Part shown: positions 26,610 to 34,824 of the stretch, one piece after another
Layout: the number at the start of each line of letters is the position of its first letter
Numbering within the stretch: the first letter of the stretch is position 1
From: Halodesulfurarchaeum formicicum
GTDB taxonomy: Archaea > Halobacteriota > Halobacteria > Halobacteriales > Halobacteriaceae
Assembly (NCBI RefSeq): GCF_001886955.1
Contig: NZ_CP016804.1
Location: 124,001 to 188,000, forward strand
Reading direction: 5' to 3'
Length of the DNA: 64,000 nucleotides
Made by a program: the position numbers and the translations under genes
Notes under the pieces: model-generated
The model's database searches: none
What the model was told of the DNA's origin: nothing
What the model saw: only the letters and a program-made list of their open reading frames with translations

Positions 26610-27458
26610 ATGCGTATCGCGATACCGAACAAGGGCCGGCTCCACGATCCGGCAGTCGACCTGCTGGACCGGGCGGGCATCCACGTGGTCGACGGCGAGG
26701 ACCGACAGTTGTACGCCGACACGGTCGACCCCGAGATCACGATCCTCTTCGCGCGGGCGGCGGACATTCCCGAGTACATCGCCGACGGTGCGGCCGACCT
26801 GGGGATCACCGGCTTCGACCAGGCCCAGGAGGCCGACTGTGACGTGGTGAAACCGCTCTTGGACCTCGAATTCGGCCAGTGCCGAATCGTCGTCGCCGCT
26901 CCCGAGGAGGGCGAGATCACGGACATTCAGGACCTGAACGGCAAGACCGTCGCGACGGAGTTCCCCCACATCACGAAAAAGCACTTCGCGGCGGCCGGAG
27001 TCGACGCCGAAATCGTCGAGGTCACCGGCGCGACCGAACTCACGCCCCACGTCGAGATGGCCGATGCCATCGTGGACATCACCAGCACCGGGACGACCCT
27101 CGCGGTCAACCGCCTCGCGATCATCGACGAGGTGCTGGAGAGTTCAGCGCACCTCTTCGCCCACGAGGACGTGCTGAACGACCGGAAGACTTCCGAGATC
27201 GACCGCGCGCTCGAATCCGTGCTCGCGGCCGAGGATCGCCGCTATCTCATGCTGAACGCGCCGGCGGCGAACCTCGAACGGATCAAAGAGGTCATTCCGG
27301 GGATGGGCGGCCCGACCGTGATGGACATCGCGGATACCGATCAGGTCGCGATCCACGCCGTGGTGCCGGAGAGTGAGGTCTTCCGGGCGGTCACCCGACT
27401 CAAAGCAGAAGGGGCGACGGACATCCTCATCACCGAGATCGAGCGACTCGTCGAGTAA
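26610..27458 (+). CDS. hisG: ATP phosphoribosyltransferase HisG (long form)
   Basis: First step of histidine synthesis: ATP + PRPP to phosphoribosyl-ATP. 282 residues, the long form with a C-terminal ACT-like regulatory domain (from about residue 210), so no HisZ is needed. Motifs: [11 protein letters not shown] start, ADLGITGFD, and [13 protein letters not shown] for PRPP binding. The TATA-like cctataag at 26592-26599 is too close for a long leader, so the mRNA is leaderless or nearly so. Its stop is directly adjacent to the convergent tbp stop. Confidence 0.96.
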   Translation: MRIAIPNKGRLHDPAVDLLDRAGIHVVDGEDRQLYADTVDPEITILFARAADIPEYIADGAADLGITGFDQAQEADCDVVKPLLDLEFGQCRIVVAAPEEGEITDIQDLNGKTVATEFPHITKKHFAAAGVDAEIVEVTGATELTPHVEMADAIVDITSTGTTLAVNRLAIIDEVLESSAHLFAHEDVLNDRKTSEIDRALESVLAAEDRRYLMLNAPAANLERIKEVIPGMGGPTVMDIADTDQVAIHAVVPESEVFRAVTRLKAEGATDILITEIERLVE

Positions 27459-28019
27459 CTACTCGAGCAGGCCGAGTTCTTCCAGCCGAGAGACGATCTT
27501 GTCGACGGCGTGTTCGGCGTCTTCGGGCTGTTTCCCGCCGGTGATGACCAGCTTGCCGCTGCCGAACAGCAGCGCGACGACTTCGGGCTCGTCGAGTCGA
27601 TAGACCAGTCCGGGGAACTGTTCGGGCTCGTACTCGATGTTCTCCAGACCCAGGCCGATCGCGATGGCGTTGAGGTTGAGCTGGCGGCCCAGATCGGCGC
27701 TGGTGACGATGTTCTGGACGACGATCTCGGGCTCCTCCTCGACCTGAATGCTGAGGTCCCGGAGCTTGTCGAAGACGATGTGGAGGCTCTCGTGGACGTC
27801 ATCCGTGCTTTTCGCGCCGGTACAGACGATCTTGCCGGAGCGGAAGATCAGCGCGGCCGACTTGGGGTCCTGGGTCCGGTAGACCAGTCCGGGGAACTGT
27901 TCGGGGTCGTAGTCGGCCCCTTCGAGATCCATGGCGACCGACTGGAGATCGAGCTCTTGCCCGATCCCGGTCGAGGCGACCACGTTCTCGATGTTGATGG
28001 TTTCCTTGGGATCAGTCAT
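27459..28019 (-). CDS. tbp: TATA-box-binding protein TBP
   Basis: General transcription factor. 186 residues with two direct repeats of the saddle fold (repeat 1 with FPGLVYRTQDPKSAALIFRSGKIVCTGAKS, shown only by its key part; repeat 2 with FPGLVYRLDEP...LLFGSGKLVITGGK). Start at MTDPKETINIENVV; a longer frame upstream is AT-rich non-coding. The acidic tail is short. Haloarchaea often have several TBPs; this looks like the main chromosomal type because of full conservation of both repeats. Confidence 0.97.
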   Translation of the reverse strand: MTDPKETINIENVVASTGIGQELDLQSVAMDLEGADYDPEQFPGLVYRTQDPKSAALIFRSGKIVCTGAKSTDDVHESLHIVFDKLRDLSIQVEEEPEIVVQNIVTSADLGRQLNLNAIAIGLGLENIEYEPEQFPGLVYRLDEPEVVALLFGSGKLVITGGKQPEDAEHAVDKIVSRLEELGLLE

Positions 28020-28042
28020 GTGCGTTTTAAACTTGTATTTAA

Positions 28043-28052
28043 GGCTTATAAA
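28043..28052 (-). promoter_or_regulatory. TATA box of tbp
   Basis: On the minus strand the stretch reads tttataagcc, 24-33 nt upstream of the tbp ATG, in an unusually AT-rich upstream region. Fits a leaderless tbp transcript. Confidence 0.6.
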
Positions 28053-28144
28053 TATTTGTAGTCGATGGCAGGTGTTCACGGTAACTGATGAGTCAGTCGG
28101 GCCGGACCGACACGCTCAGGAACGTGGCCACCCGTTGACCGATC

Positions 28145-29113
28145 GTGTACGTCCTTGAGTTTGCCGGCGAGGACGACCCGTTCTCGGCCGCGGAGGCCAG
28201 AGCGGCGGCTACGGACGTCGAGATTCTCGCGCCGGGGCTCGGGCGGGCCGAGTCAGTGAGTCCGGATCGCGCCCGGGGGCTGGCCTTCACTCGACGGGTC
28301 AGCGAGGCCGTGGGAACGAGTGCTGGGGACCCTGAAGCGGCGGCGTCAGTACTGAAATCCGCGTCGATCTCCCGCTCGGGGTCGGTCGCGGTTCGAGCCC
28401 GAGATATTCGGGGCACGGCCGGGATCGACACCCAGCAGGCCGAGCGGCGACTCGGTCAGGTGCTCGTGGATCGAGGCTTTGCCGTTGACCTCTCGAACCC
28501 GGATCACACGCTCGTGGCGCTCTTTGCCGACGACCTGGCGGTGCTGGGCTGGGAGGTACTCACTGCCCGCCGGGATTACGGCCGCCAGCCGACCGACCGA
28601 CCGTTCTTCCAGCCCGGGAGCATGGATCCCCGACTGGCCCGGGCCGTCTTGAACCTTGCCGGGGTCGGTCCCGCGGATCGCGTGCTCGACCCGATGTGTG
28701 GGACGGGCGGTCTGCTCATCGAAGCGGGTCGGCTGGGTGGGGTCCCCATCGGGTTTGACGCCCAGGCAAAGATGGTCCACGGCACGCGACGGAACCTCCA
28801 GGCGGCCCTCGACGGGCCGTTCCTGGTTGGTCGGGGTGATGCCACTGCACTGCCGCTTCCCGATGACAGCATCGACGCCGTCGTCTTCGACGCTCCCTAC
28901 GGTCGGCAGTCGAAAATCGCGACCCACGGTCTGGAACAGCTGGTCCGGGGCGCACTCACGGAGGCCAGGCGGGTCAGTTCGCGGGCCGTGGTCGTCGCCG
29001 ATCGGGCGTACGATCAGTTGGTTCGCGAGGCCGGCTGGACGCTACGCGAGCGACACGACCGCCGGGTTCACCGCTCGCTCACGCGGTTCGTTCACGTTCT
29101 GGAGCCGAGATAG
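28145..29113 (+). CDS. trmG10: tRNA (guanine10-N2)-methyltransferase TrmG10
   Basis: Methylates N2 of G10 in tRNA. About 322 residues starting at GTG 28145 (MYVLEFAGEDDPFSAAEA), with an N-terminal THUMP-bearing half and a Rossmann methyltransferase half. SAM motif I is LDPMCGTGGLLIEAG. Motif IV reads DAPYGRQS instead of the more usual DPPYGRS. Its 3' end overlaps the convergent rfcC gene by 35 nt, the longest overlap in the window. Confidence 0.92.
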   Translation: MYVLEFAGEDDPFSAAEARAAATDVEILAPGLGRAESVSPDRARGLAFTRRVSEAVGTSAGDPEAAASVLKSASISRSGSVAVRARDIRGTAGIDTQQAERRLGQVLVDRGFAVDLSNPDHTLVALFADDLAVLGWEVLTARRDYGRQPTDRPFFQPGSMDPRLARAVLNLAGVGPADRVLDPMCGTGGLLIEAGRLGGVPIGFDAQAKMVHGTRRNLQAALDGPFLVGRGDATALPLPDDSIDAVVFDAPYGRQSKIATHGLEQLVRGALTEARRVSSRAVVVADRAYDQLVREAGWTLRERHDRRVHRSLTRFVHVLEPR

Positions 29114-30104
29114 TCGAGAGCAGGTGGGCGAGGTGGATCCGGTCGCTGGTGCCCTGGGTCAGGTCGAACTCGATCTCGCCAGCTTTTGCGTGCAGCGTGG
29201 CGAGGCGGTCCCCGCTGTATCGGGTGCGAGCGACCGCGAGTAGCTCTTCGAGGAGTTCCTCCCCGGACCGGCCCTCTTCGACCAACAGGTCATCGAGGAT
29301 CGAGCGGGCGTCCGTGAACTGTCCGTCCTCGGCGGCCGCGAGCATCTCCTCGATTCGGTCGGCCAGACCCACGTCCTGGAGGGGATCCAGGACCGCGGTC
29401 CCGAGCAGTTCGCCCTGCTTCTCCGCGGCGGTCTGGGCGGCCAGAATCGCCTCCCGGAGGTCGCCCTCGGCGTAGGAGGCCAGATAGGACAGGCCCTCCT
29501 CGTCGTAGTCGACCCCTTCGGCCTCGGCGATGTCCGCGAGGACCGAGACCGTCTCCTCGCGGGTCGGGGCCCGCATGGGAATCGGGACACAGCGCGAGCG
29601 GATCGGCGAGATGAGCTTGCTCGGCTGGCGGGTCGTGAGCACGAACTGGGTCGCCTCGTAGTACTGCTCCATCACGCGCCGGAGGGCCTGCTGGAAGTCC
29701 TCCCGGATGGCCTCGGCGTTGTCGAGCAGAATCGTGTTGTAGGAGCCCGAAACTGGCGGGTGGCTCGCGGACTCGGTGAGGACGTAGTTGATCAAATCGG
29801 CCTTCGAGGAGTTGCGCTTGCGCTTGGGCGTGATGAACCGCTCGAAACGGGGGTCCTCGCTCAACTCCGCCTTGGTCATCCCGAAGAAGTCAGCGACGTT
29901 GATCTCGATCAGATCGCCCTCGGGGTCCTCGTGGGCCGCCTCGGCGAGCGCTCTGACCGCGGCCGTCTTGCCCACGCCGGCCGGTCCGTGCAGGACCAGG
30001 TTGACCGGATCGCTCACCGCATCGGTCAGTCGCTCCCGGACCGGCTCCTGTGGCAACTCCGAGAGTTCGGGGGCGTGGCGGTCGATCCAGAGGGGCCGCT
30101 CCAT
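29079..30104 (-). CDS. rfcC: Replication factor C small subunit, RfcC type
   Basis: Clamp-loader subunit, 341 residues. AAA+ domain with intact Walker A (GPAGVGKTAAV) and the SRC motif (PIRSRCVPIP). The Walker B is degenerate: LLDNAEAI instead of LDEAD, so the catalytic Glu is Asn. That points to an ATP-binding but weakly or non-hydrolysing small subunit, the second small subunit found in haloarchaea beside a canonical RfcA. An insert rich in basic residues (TPKRKRNSSKADL) lies between Walker A and B. Divergent from rnz. Confidence 0.9.
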   Translation of the reverse strand: MERPLWIDRHAPELSELPQEPVRERLTDAVSDPVNLVLHGPAGVGKTAAVRALAEAAHEDPEGDLIEINVADFFGMTKAELSEDPRFERFITPKRKRNSSKADLINYVLTESASHPPVSGSYNTILLDNAEAIREDFQQALRRVMEQYYEATQFVLTTRQPSKLISPIRSRCVPIPMRAPTREETVSVLADIAEAEGVDYDEEGLSYLASYAEGDLREAILAAQTAAEKQGELLGTAVLDPLQDVGLADRIEEMLAAAEDGQFTDARSILDDLLVEEGRSGEELLEELLAVARTRYSGDRLATLHAKAGEIEFDLTQGTSDRIHLAHLLSTISAPERERTA

Positions 30105-30194
30105 CGCCGGGCACTACCCGTCCGGCGGGTAAGAATCGGTCGGTTCGGGGCCCGAAGTCCAAACGCGTTTATCCGAACCGGCCGAACCCCCGCT

Positions 30195-31124
30195 ATGAGT
30201 CTACGCGTCACCTTTCTGGGGACCAGCGGGGCGATTCCGACGACCGACCGCAACCCCAGTTCGATCTTTCTGCGCCGGTCCGGCGAGGCCTTCCTCTTCG
30301 ACGTCGGCGAGGGCACCCAGCGCCAGATGATGCGCTTTGGGACCGGATTCGACGTCGATGCGGTCTTTCTGACCCACGCTCACGGCGATCACGTCCTCGG
30401 GCTCCCGGGACTCATCCAGACCTGGGGGTTCAACGGCCGGAGCGAACCGCTCGTGATCTACACGCCCGAGGGGACCCGGACCAGCGTGGTCGAGTTGATT
30501 CACGCGATCGGTCACGAACCGGATTTCCCGGTCTCGGTCGAAGAGGTCTCGCCGGGATCGACCATTAGAGACCGTGAGGAGTATACGATCCGCACCATCG
30601 CGGTCGATCACGACGCTCCGGCGGTGGGCTATGCCCTGGTCGAGGCCGATCGCAAGGGTCGCTTTGACCGCGAGCGAGCCGAAGAACTGGGTGTCCCGGC
30701 TGGCCCGCTGTTCTCCAGGCTCCACGAGGGCGAGTCGGTCGAACTCGAAGACGGGACGGTCGTCGACCCGGACCAGGTCGTCGGTCCATCTCGACCGGGT
30801 CGGACGGTCGTGTACACGGGGGACACCCGGCCCACCCACACGGTCGAATCAGCGGCGGAAGACGCCGATCTGTTGATCCACGACGCCACGTTCGCCGACG
30901 ACGAGGCCGGTCGGGCCCGGGAAACTCGCCACTCGACGGCTCGCGAGGCGGCCCGGCTGGCAAGCAACGCCGGCGTGAAACAACTCGTACTCACCCACGT
31001 CTCACCGCGGTACGCCGGCAACACTGGGCTCCTGCTGCGGGAGGCCAGGGATGCCTTCGACGGCGAAATCGTCCTGGCCGAGGACGGCCGGACGATCGAG
31101 GTGCCCTATCCGGAGTCGGCCTAG
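30195..31124 (+). CDS. rnz: Ribonuclease Z
   Basis: Endonuclease that trims the 3' trailer of pre-tRNA. 309 residues from MSLRVTFLGTSGAIPTTDRNPSS. Metallo-beta-lactamase fold with H-x-H-x-D-H (THAHGDHVLGLPG), a downstream YTGDTRPT and the final HVSPRYAG that supplies the last metal ligand. The TATA-like gtttatc about 25 nt before the ATG indicates a leaderless mRNA. Needed here because tRNA genes such as tRNA-Pro and tRNA-Ala in this window do not encode CCA. Overlaps fixX by 4 nt at the stops (CTAG). Confidence 0.95.
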   Translation: MSLRVTFLGTSGAIPTTDRNPSSIFLRRSGEAFLFDVGEGTQRQMMRFGTGFDVDAVFLTHAHGDHVLGLPGLIQTWGFNGRSEPLVIYTPEGTRTSVVELIHAIGHEPDFPVSVEEVSPGSTIRDREEYTIRTIAVDHDAPAVGYALVEADRKGRFDRERAEELGVPAGPLFSRLHEGESVELEDGTVVDPDQVVGPSRPGRTVVYTGDTRPTHTVESAAEDADLLIHDATFADDEAGRARETRHSTAREAARLASNAGVKQLVLTHVSPRYAGNTGLLLREARDAFDGEIVLAEDGRTIEVPYPESA

Positions 31125-31432
31125 CCGTACCGGTAGGTCATGCCAGTGCCGTTCGGCGGGTTCTCCCAGATCACGTTGTCGTAGGGACAGGCCCACCGAC
31201 AGCTCCCACACTCCAGGCAGTTCTCGTAGGCGATGAAGGGCACGTCACCGTCGCCTTCATCGCGCCAGACGTTGGCCGGACAGACAGAGACACAGTCGTA
31301 GGTCTCACAGTCCAGGCAGGTCTGTTCCTCGAAGACGCCCAGGTGGGACTCCTCGTGGTCGGTGTATTTGTTCGTGTACAGGCGATCCTCGATGCTCGGG
31401 GTCTCGATGTCGGGTGTTTTGGGTGTGCTCAT
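31121..31432 (-). CDS. fixX: Ferredoxin-like protein FixX
   Basis: 103 residues with eight Cys in two clusters (CLDCETYDCVSVCP and CLECGSCRWACP) for iron-sulfur centres. Functions with FixC as the quinone-reducing half of the electron-transfer flavoprotein system. Last gene of the fixABCX order (etfB-etfA-fixC-fixX), overlapping fixC by 4 nt. The C-terminus NPPNGTGMTYRYG is typical of FixX. Its stop overlaps rnz. Confidence 0.93.
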   Translation of the reverse strand: MSTPKTPDIETPSIEDRLYTNKYTDHEESHLGVFEEQTCLDCETYDCVSVCPANVWRDEGDGDVPFIAYENCLECGSCRWACPYDNVIWENPPNGTGMTYRYG

Positions 31433-32766
31433 GACAGGAGTTTCCGGTACTTCCAGGCACGTTTGGCCGCGCCGGTCCAGCCGCCCAGGGCCCGAATCAC
31501 CATGTTCTTGGCCCGTTTAGCGTGGGTTTCCTTCGGTTCGCGATCCTGTTTGAAGAACTCCAGTTCGGCCTCGGTGAGGGCCTTCGGGAGTTCCTGGAAG
31601 AGGAACTGCTTCTCGTCGTGGGCGAAGTCCCCGAACCAGTCGTAGTGTTCGAGGTTCTCCATGACAAAGGAGTCCTCCAGGTTCTCGGGGTAGGCCTGTA
31701 GGGCCGTGGCGTCGTACTGGCCGGCCGCGGCGGCCTCGGCGACGGCCTTGCCGGCCCAGTACCCGCTCTCGATGGCCATGTTCGTCCCTTCGAGGTGGAT
31801 GCCGTTGTTGAGGACGAGGCTGGCGGCGTCGCCGACGATCACGGCCCCGTCGTGGGCCAGATCGGGGACGGCAGACGCCCCGCCCTCCGGGATGGCCTTC
31901 GCGGAGTACTCGACCAGCCGCCCACCCTTCACGAGCGGCGCGACGGCCGGGTGTTGCTTGAAGTCGTCCAGCAACTCGTCGGGTTTCCGTGGGTCCTCGA
32001 CGGCGTCGCTGATGGTGTAGGCGACGCCGATGGCCAGGGTGTTCTTGTTGGTGTAAATGAAGCCGCCACCGACGGCCCCACCGCAGGCCCCCTCGCCGAA
32101 GTAGTGGTGGGAGGCCCCATCCTTCTCGCCGAGTCCGAACCGGTCCTCGATGGTCTCGCGGTCGTACTTCCGGACCTCCTTGGCCCCGATGGCGACCTCC
32201 TGGCGCTTGTCGGGTTCCTTGAGCCCCGCGGCCTCGGAAACCAGGGAGTTACCTCCTTCGGCAAGTACCACGACTGGGGCCCGAATGGCCCCATCAGGGC
32301 GGTCGGTCTCGACGCCCACGATCGGGCCGTCTTCGCCCTCACGGATCACGTCGGTCACGGTGGTCTCGGTGAGCAGGGTCGCACCCGCTTCGACGGCCTG
32401 GTCGGCGAACCACTCGTCGAAGTCCCCTCGAAGGACCATGTGCGTGTCGTTGTGCGGGGGGTCCTGCCACGCCGAGGGCCGGACCGAGACGGCTGTCTCG
32501 TCCTCGGGTGAGAGCAGGCTGAACTGCTTGCGACCGAGGTAGCGCTCGGTCGGGGCGTCCTCGAAGTCCTCGCCGACGAGGTCTCGCACCCGCGGCGTGA
32601 ACATCGTCCCGCCGAAGACGTTCTTCGAACCCGGCGAGGCGCCACGTTCGAGGAGCAGCACCTCCAGGTCCTCCTGGGCCATCGTCAGGGCGGCCGCGCT
32701 GCCAGCCAGGCCGGCCCCGACGACGATCGCGTCGAAGTGATCGTCGTAGTTCGGCGTCTCGGTCAT
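31429..32766 (-). CDS. fixC: FixC, electron-transfer flavoprotein:quinone oxidoreductase
   Basis: 445 residues, FAD-dependent. N-terminal dinucleotide-binding VVGAGLAGSAAALTMAQ, then GGTMFTPRVRDL, and near the C-terminal third GDAASLVLNNGIHLEGTNMAIESG, the FAD pyrophosphate-binding part. With FixX it accepts electrons from the EtfAB (FixBA) pair and passes them to menaquinone. Sits 4 nt into both neighbours (overlap with etfA upstream, fixX downstream), so the operon is translationally coupled. Confidence 0.94.
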   Translation of the reverse strand: MTETPNYDDHFDAIVVGAGLAGSAAALTMAQEDLEVLLLERGASPGSKNVFGGTMFTPRVRDLVGEDFEDAPTERYLGRKQFSLLSPEDETAVSVRPSAWQDPPHNDTHMVLRGDFDEWFADQAVEAGATLLTETTVTDVIREGEDGPIVGVETDRPDGAIRAPVVVLAEGGNSLVSEAAGLKEPDKRQEVAIGAKEVRKYDRETIEDRFGLGEKDGASHHYFGEGACGGAVGGGFIYTNKNTLAIGVAYTISDAVEDPRKPDELLDDFKQHPAVAPLVKGGRLVEYSAKAIPEGGASAVPDLAHDGAVIVGDAASLVLNNGIHLEGTNMAIESGYWAGKAVAEAAAAGQYDATALQAYPENLEDSFVMENLEHYDWFGDFAHDEKQFLFQELPKALTEAELEFFKQDREPKETHAKRAKNMVIRALGGWTGAAKRAWKYRKLLS

Positions 32767-33776
32767 GCGGTCTCACCTCGTTTCTGCTCGATGAGTTCAG
32801 TCAGCGCGGGACAGATCTCGAAGAGGTCCCCGACGATACCGTAATCGGCGTCGTCGAAGATCGGCGCGTTTGGGTCGTCGTTGATCGCGACGATGGTCTT
32901 CGAGTCGTTCATCCCCTCGAGGTGCTGGATCGCGCCGCTGATCCCACAGGCGATGTAGAGGTCGGGTTTGACGGTCTTGCCCGTCTGCCCGACTTGCCTC
33001 GCGGCTTCGATCCAGCCCTCCTCGACGGCTTCACGGGTCGCGGCGACCTCGCCGCCGAGGGCCGCAGCGAGATCCTCGACCGGACCGAAGTCGCCCTCGG
33101 TGCCGTACCCGCCGGCGACGACCACGTTCGCGTCGGTGATGTCCGTAATGTCTCCAACCACTCGTTCGATCATCCGGGAGCGCTGGTGGCTCTCGTCGAC
33201 GACGACCTCGACCTCGGTGATCGTGCCCTCGCGGTCCGGATCGGGTTGGGCTGCGTCGAAGACTCCGGGGCGGACCGTCGCCATCTGCGGGCGATGCTCC
33301 ACACACTTGATCGTCGCCATGGCGTCCCCGCCGAAGGTCGGCCGTTTCGCCAGGAGCAAGCCCGTGTCCGGTTCGATGTCGAGTTCGGTACAGTCAGCAG
33401 TCAGGCCGGCGTAGGTCGGGACGGCCACGCGACCGGCAAAGTCCCGGCCCGTGTGGCTCCCGCCGATGAGCACAACGTCCGGGTGACGCTCCTCGACGAG
33501 GTACCGGAACTGCTCCCCGTAGGGGCCGGGGAGGTAGGGCTCGAAGATCGGATCCTCGGCCACCAGGACCTCGTCGGCCCCGCGCTCGATCGCCTCCTCG
33601 GCGAGGTGTGTCACGGAGTCGCCCATGACCAGTGCCACGAGCCGTTCGCCCTTCTCGTCGGCGAGTTCCCGGCCCTTCGCCAGCAGTTCCCAGGAGACCT
33701 TCGCGGCCTCGCCGTCGTGCTGTTCGATGAAGACCCAGACGTCCGCGTAGTCCTCGGTGTCGACTTCCCCGGGCAT
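32763..33776 (-). CDS. etfA: Electron-transfer flavoprotein alpha subunit (FixB)
   Basis: 337 residues. C-terminal FAD-binding domain is visible as [34 protein letters not shown] and [24 protein letters not shown]-terminal alpha/beta domain pairs with the beta subunit. Starts immediately after the etfB stop and overlaps fixC by 4 nt. Belongs to the Fix-type ETF, some members of which bifurcate electrons between a quinone and ferredoxin; whether this one does cannot be told from the sequence alone. Confidence 0.95.
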   Translation of the reverse strand: MPGEVDTEDYADVWVFIEQHDGEAAKVSWELLAKGRELADEKGERLVALVMGDSVTHLAEEAIERGADEVLVAEDPIFEPYLPGPYGEQFRYLVEERHPDVVLIGGSHTGRDFAGRVAVPTYAGLTADCTELDIEPDTGLLLAKRPTFGGDAMATIKCVEHRPQMATVRPGVFDAAQPDPDREGTITEVEVVVDESHQRSRMIERVVGDITDITDANVVVAGGYGTEGDFGPVEDLAAALGGEVAATREAVEEGWIEAARQVGQTGKTVKPDLYIACGISGAIQHLEGMNDSKTIVAINDDPNAPIFDDADYGIVGDLFEICPALTELIEQKRGETA

Positions 33777-34562
33777 CTAGATCGCCCCCGTGCTTTCGAG
33801 TTCCTCGAAGAGCGTTTCGACGTCCTCGACCATCTCCCGTTTCCGCTCGACCGGGTCGGCGGTGGCCATCCCACCCACCGAGGTCGGTGAGGCCGCGAGG
33901 CCGACCGACTCCTCGATGCCCAGGTCACTCGCGGAGTACTCCTGGGGCTCGAACTCGTTCTCGGCGTAGATTTTGCGGTGCAGGCCGGCGATCCGCGGTT
34001 CGTTCAGCCCGAAGCCGACCGCCACGACCACGGGGAGACTCGCGGCGACCTTCTCGTGGCCGCCCTCGATGTCACGGACCGCGATCAGTTCGTCCTCCTC
34101 GGGGTTCGGTTCGAGTTCCTCGACGTAGGTGAGCTGGGACCAGTCGTTGTGCGCGGCGATCCCCGGCGGGACCTGCCCCGTCGAGGAGTCCGTACTCTCC
34201 TCGCCACAGATCACGACATCGGCGTCGAGTTCCTCGGCGATCGCGGCAAGCGCCAGGCTCGTCGGCCAGGTGTCACTCCCGCCGAAGGCACGGTCGGTCA
34301 GCAGGACGCCGTCGTCGGCACCCAGGGCGACGGCTTCCTGTAGCACGGCCGTGGCGAAGGGCGGCCCCATCGTGACGGCGGTGACGGTCCCGCCGACCGC
34401 TTCGCGCAACTGGAGGGCCGACTCGACGGCGTTGTAATCCGGCTGGTTCAGCACGGCCTCGGCGTCGGAGCGATTCAGCGTTCCGGTATCCGGGTCGATC
34501 GAGACGTCGTCGGCGTCGGGTACCTGTTTGACGCAAACGACGATGTTCCATTCCTGTGACAT
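33777..34562 (-). CDS. etfB: Electron-transfer flavoprotein beta subunit (FixA)
   Basis: 261 residues, first gene of the fixABCX operon. Features: VVCVKQVPDADDVSID start, LQLREAVGGTVTAVTMGPP, LLTDRAFGGSDTWPTSLAL, VICGEESTDSSTGQVPPGIA, the nucleotide-binding loop of the Fix group. It is divergent from the DUF460 gene across a 262-bp gap that contains a nested stem-loop (34626-34665). No acyl-CoA dehydrogenase gene is next to it, so the electron donor is not defined by context. Confidence 0.95.
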   Translation of the reverse strand: MSQEWNIVVCVKQVPDADDVSIDPDTGTLNRSDAEAVLNQPDYNAVESALQLREAVGGTVTAVTMGPPFATAVLQEAVALGADDGVLLTDRAFGGSDTWPTSLALAAIAEELDADVVICGEESTDSSTGQVPPGIAAHNDWSQLTYVEELEPNPEEDELIAVRDIEGGHEKVAASLPVVVAVGFGLNEPRIAGLHRKIYAENEFEPQEYSASDLGIEESVGLAASPTSVGGMATADPVERKREMVEDVETLFEELESTGAI

Positions 34563-34625
34563 ATGAGTGTCGGTGGTGGCTGCCCGGCTACGCGAATTGC
34601 TTTCCAGTCCCGTATTGTCGGTCGT

Positions 34626-34665
34626 ACTGGCTCTTGACGGGCAAATCGTTCGCCCGTCGGCCAGT
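34626..34665. promoter_or_regulatory. Nested inverted repeat upstream of fixABCX
   Basis: Outer arms ACTGGC (34626-34631) and GCCAGT (34660-34665) enclose inner arms GACGGGC (34636-34642) and GCCCGTC (34652-34658). Located in the 262-bp gap between the divergent etfB and DUF460 genes. It may be a protein-binding site for redox or carbon control, or a structured leader of either gene. Confidence 0.5.
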
Positions 34666-34824
34666 CGCGTCCCGGGTCTCTCTCACCAGTGTTGGCAAAG
34701 TTTGCGGGCATCGGCTATCAATCCACCCCTTTTTCCCGACTGGCGGCAGTGTCCGATCCGTACACGTCCGCTCAGGGCTGCCCCGGCCGGAACGAACTTA
34801 TTCGCCTCGCCGTTATGTCCGTCC

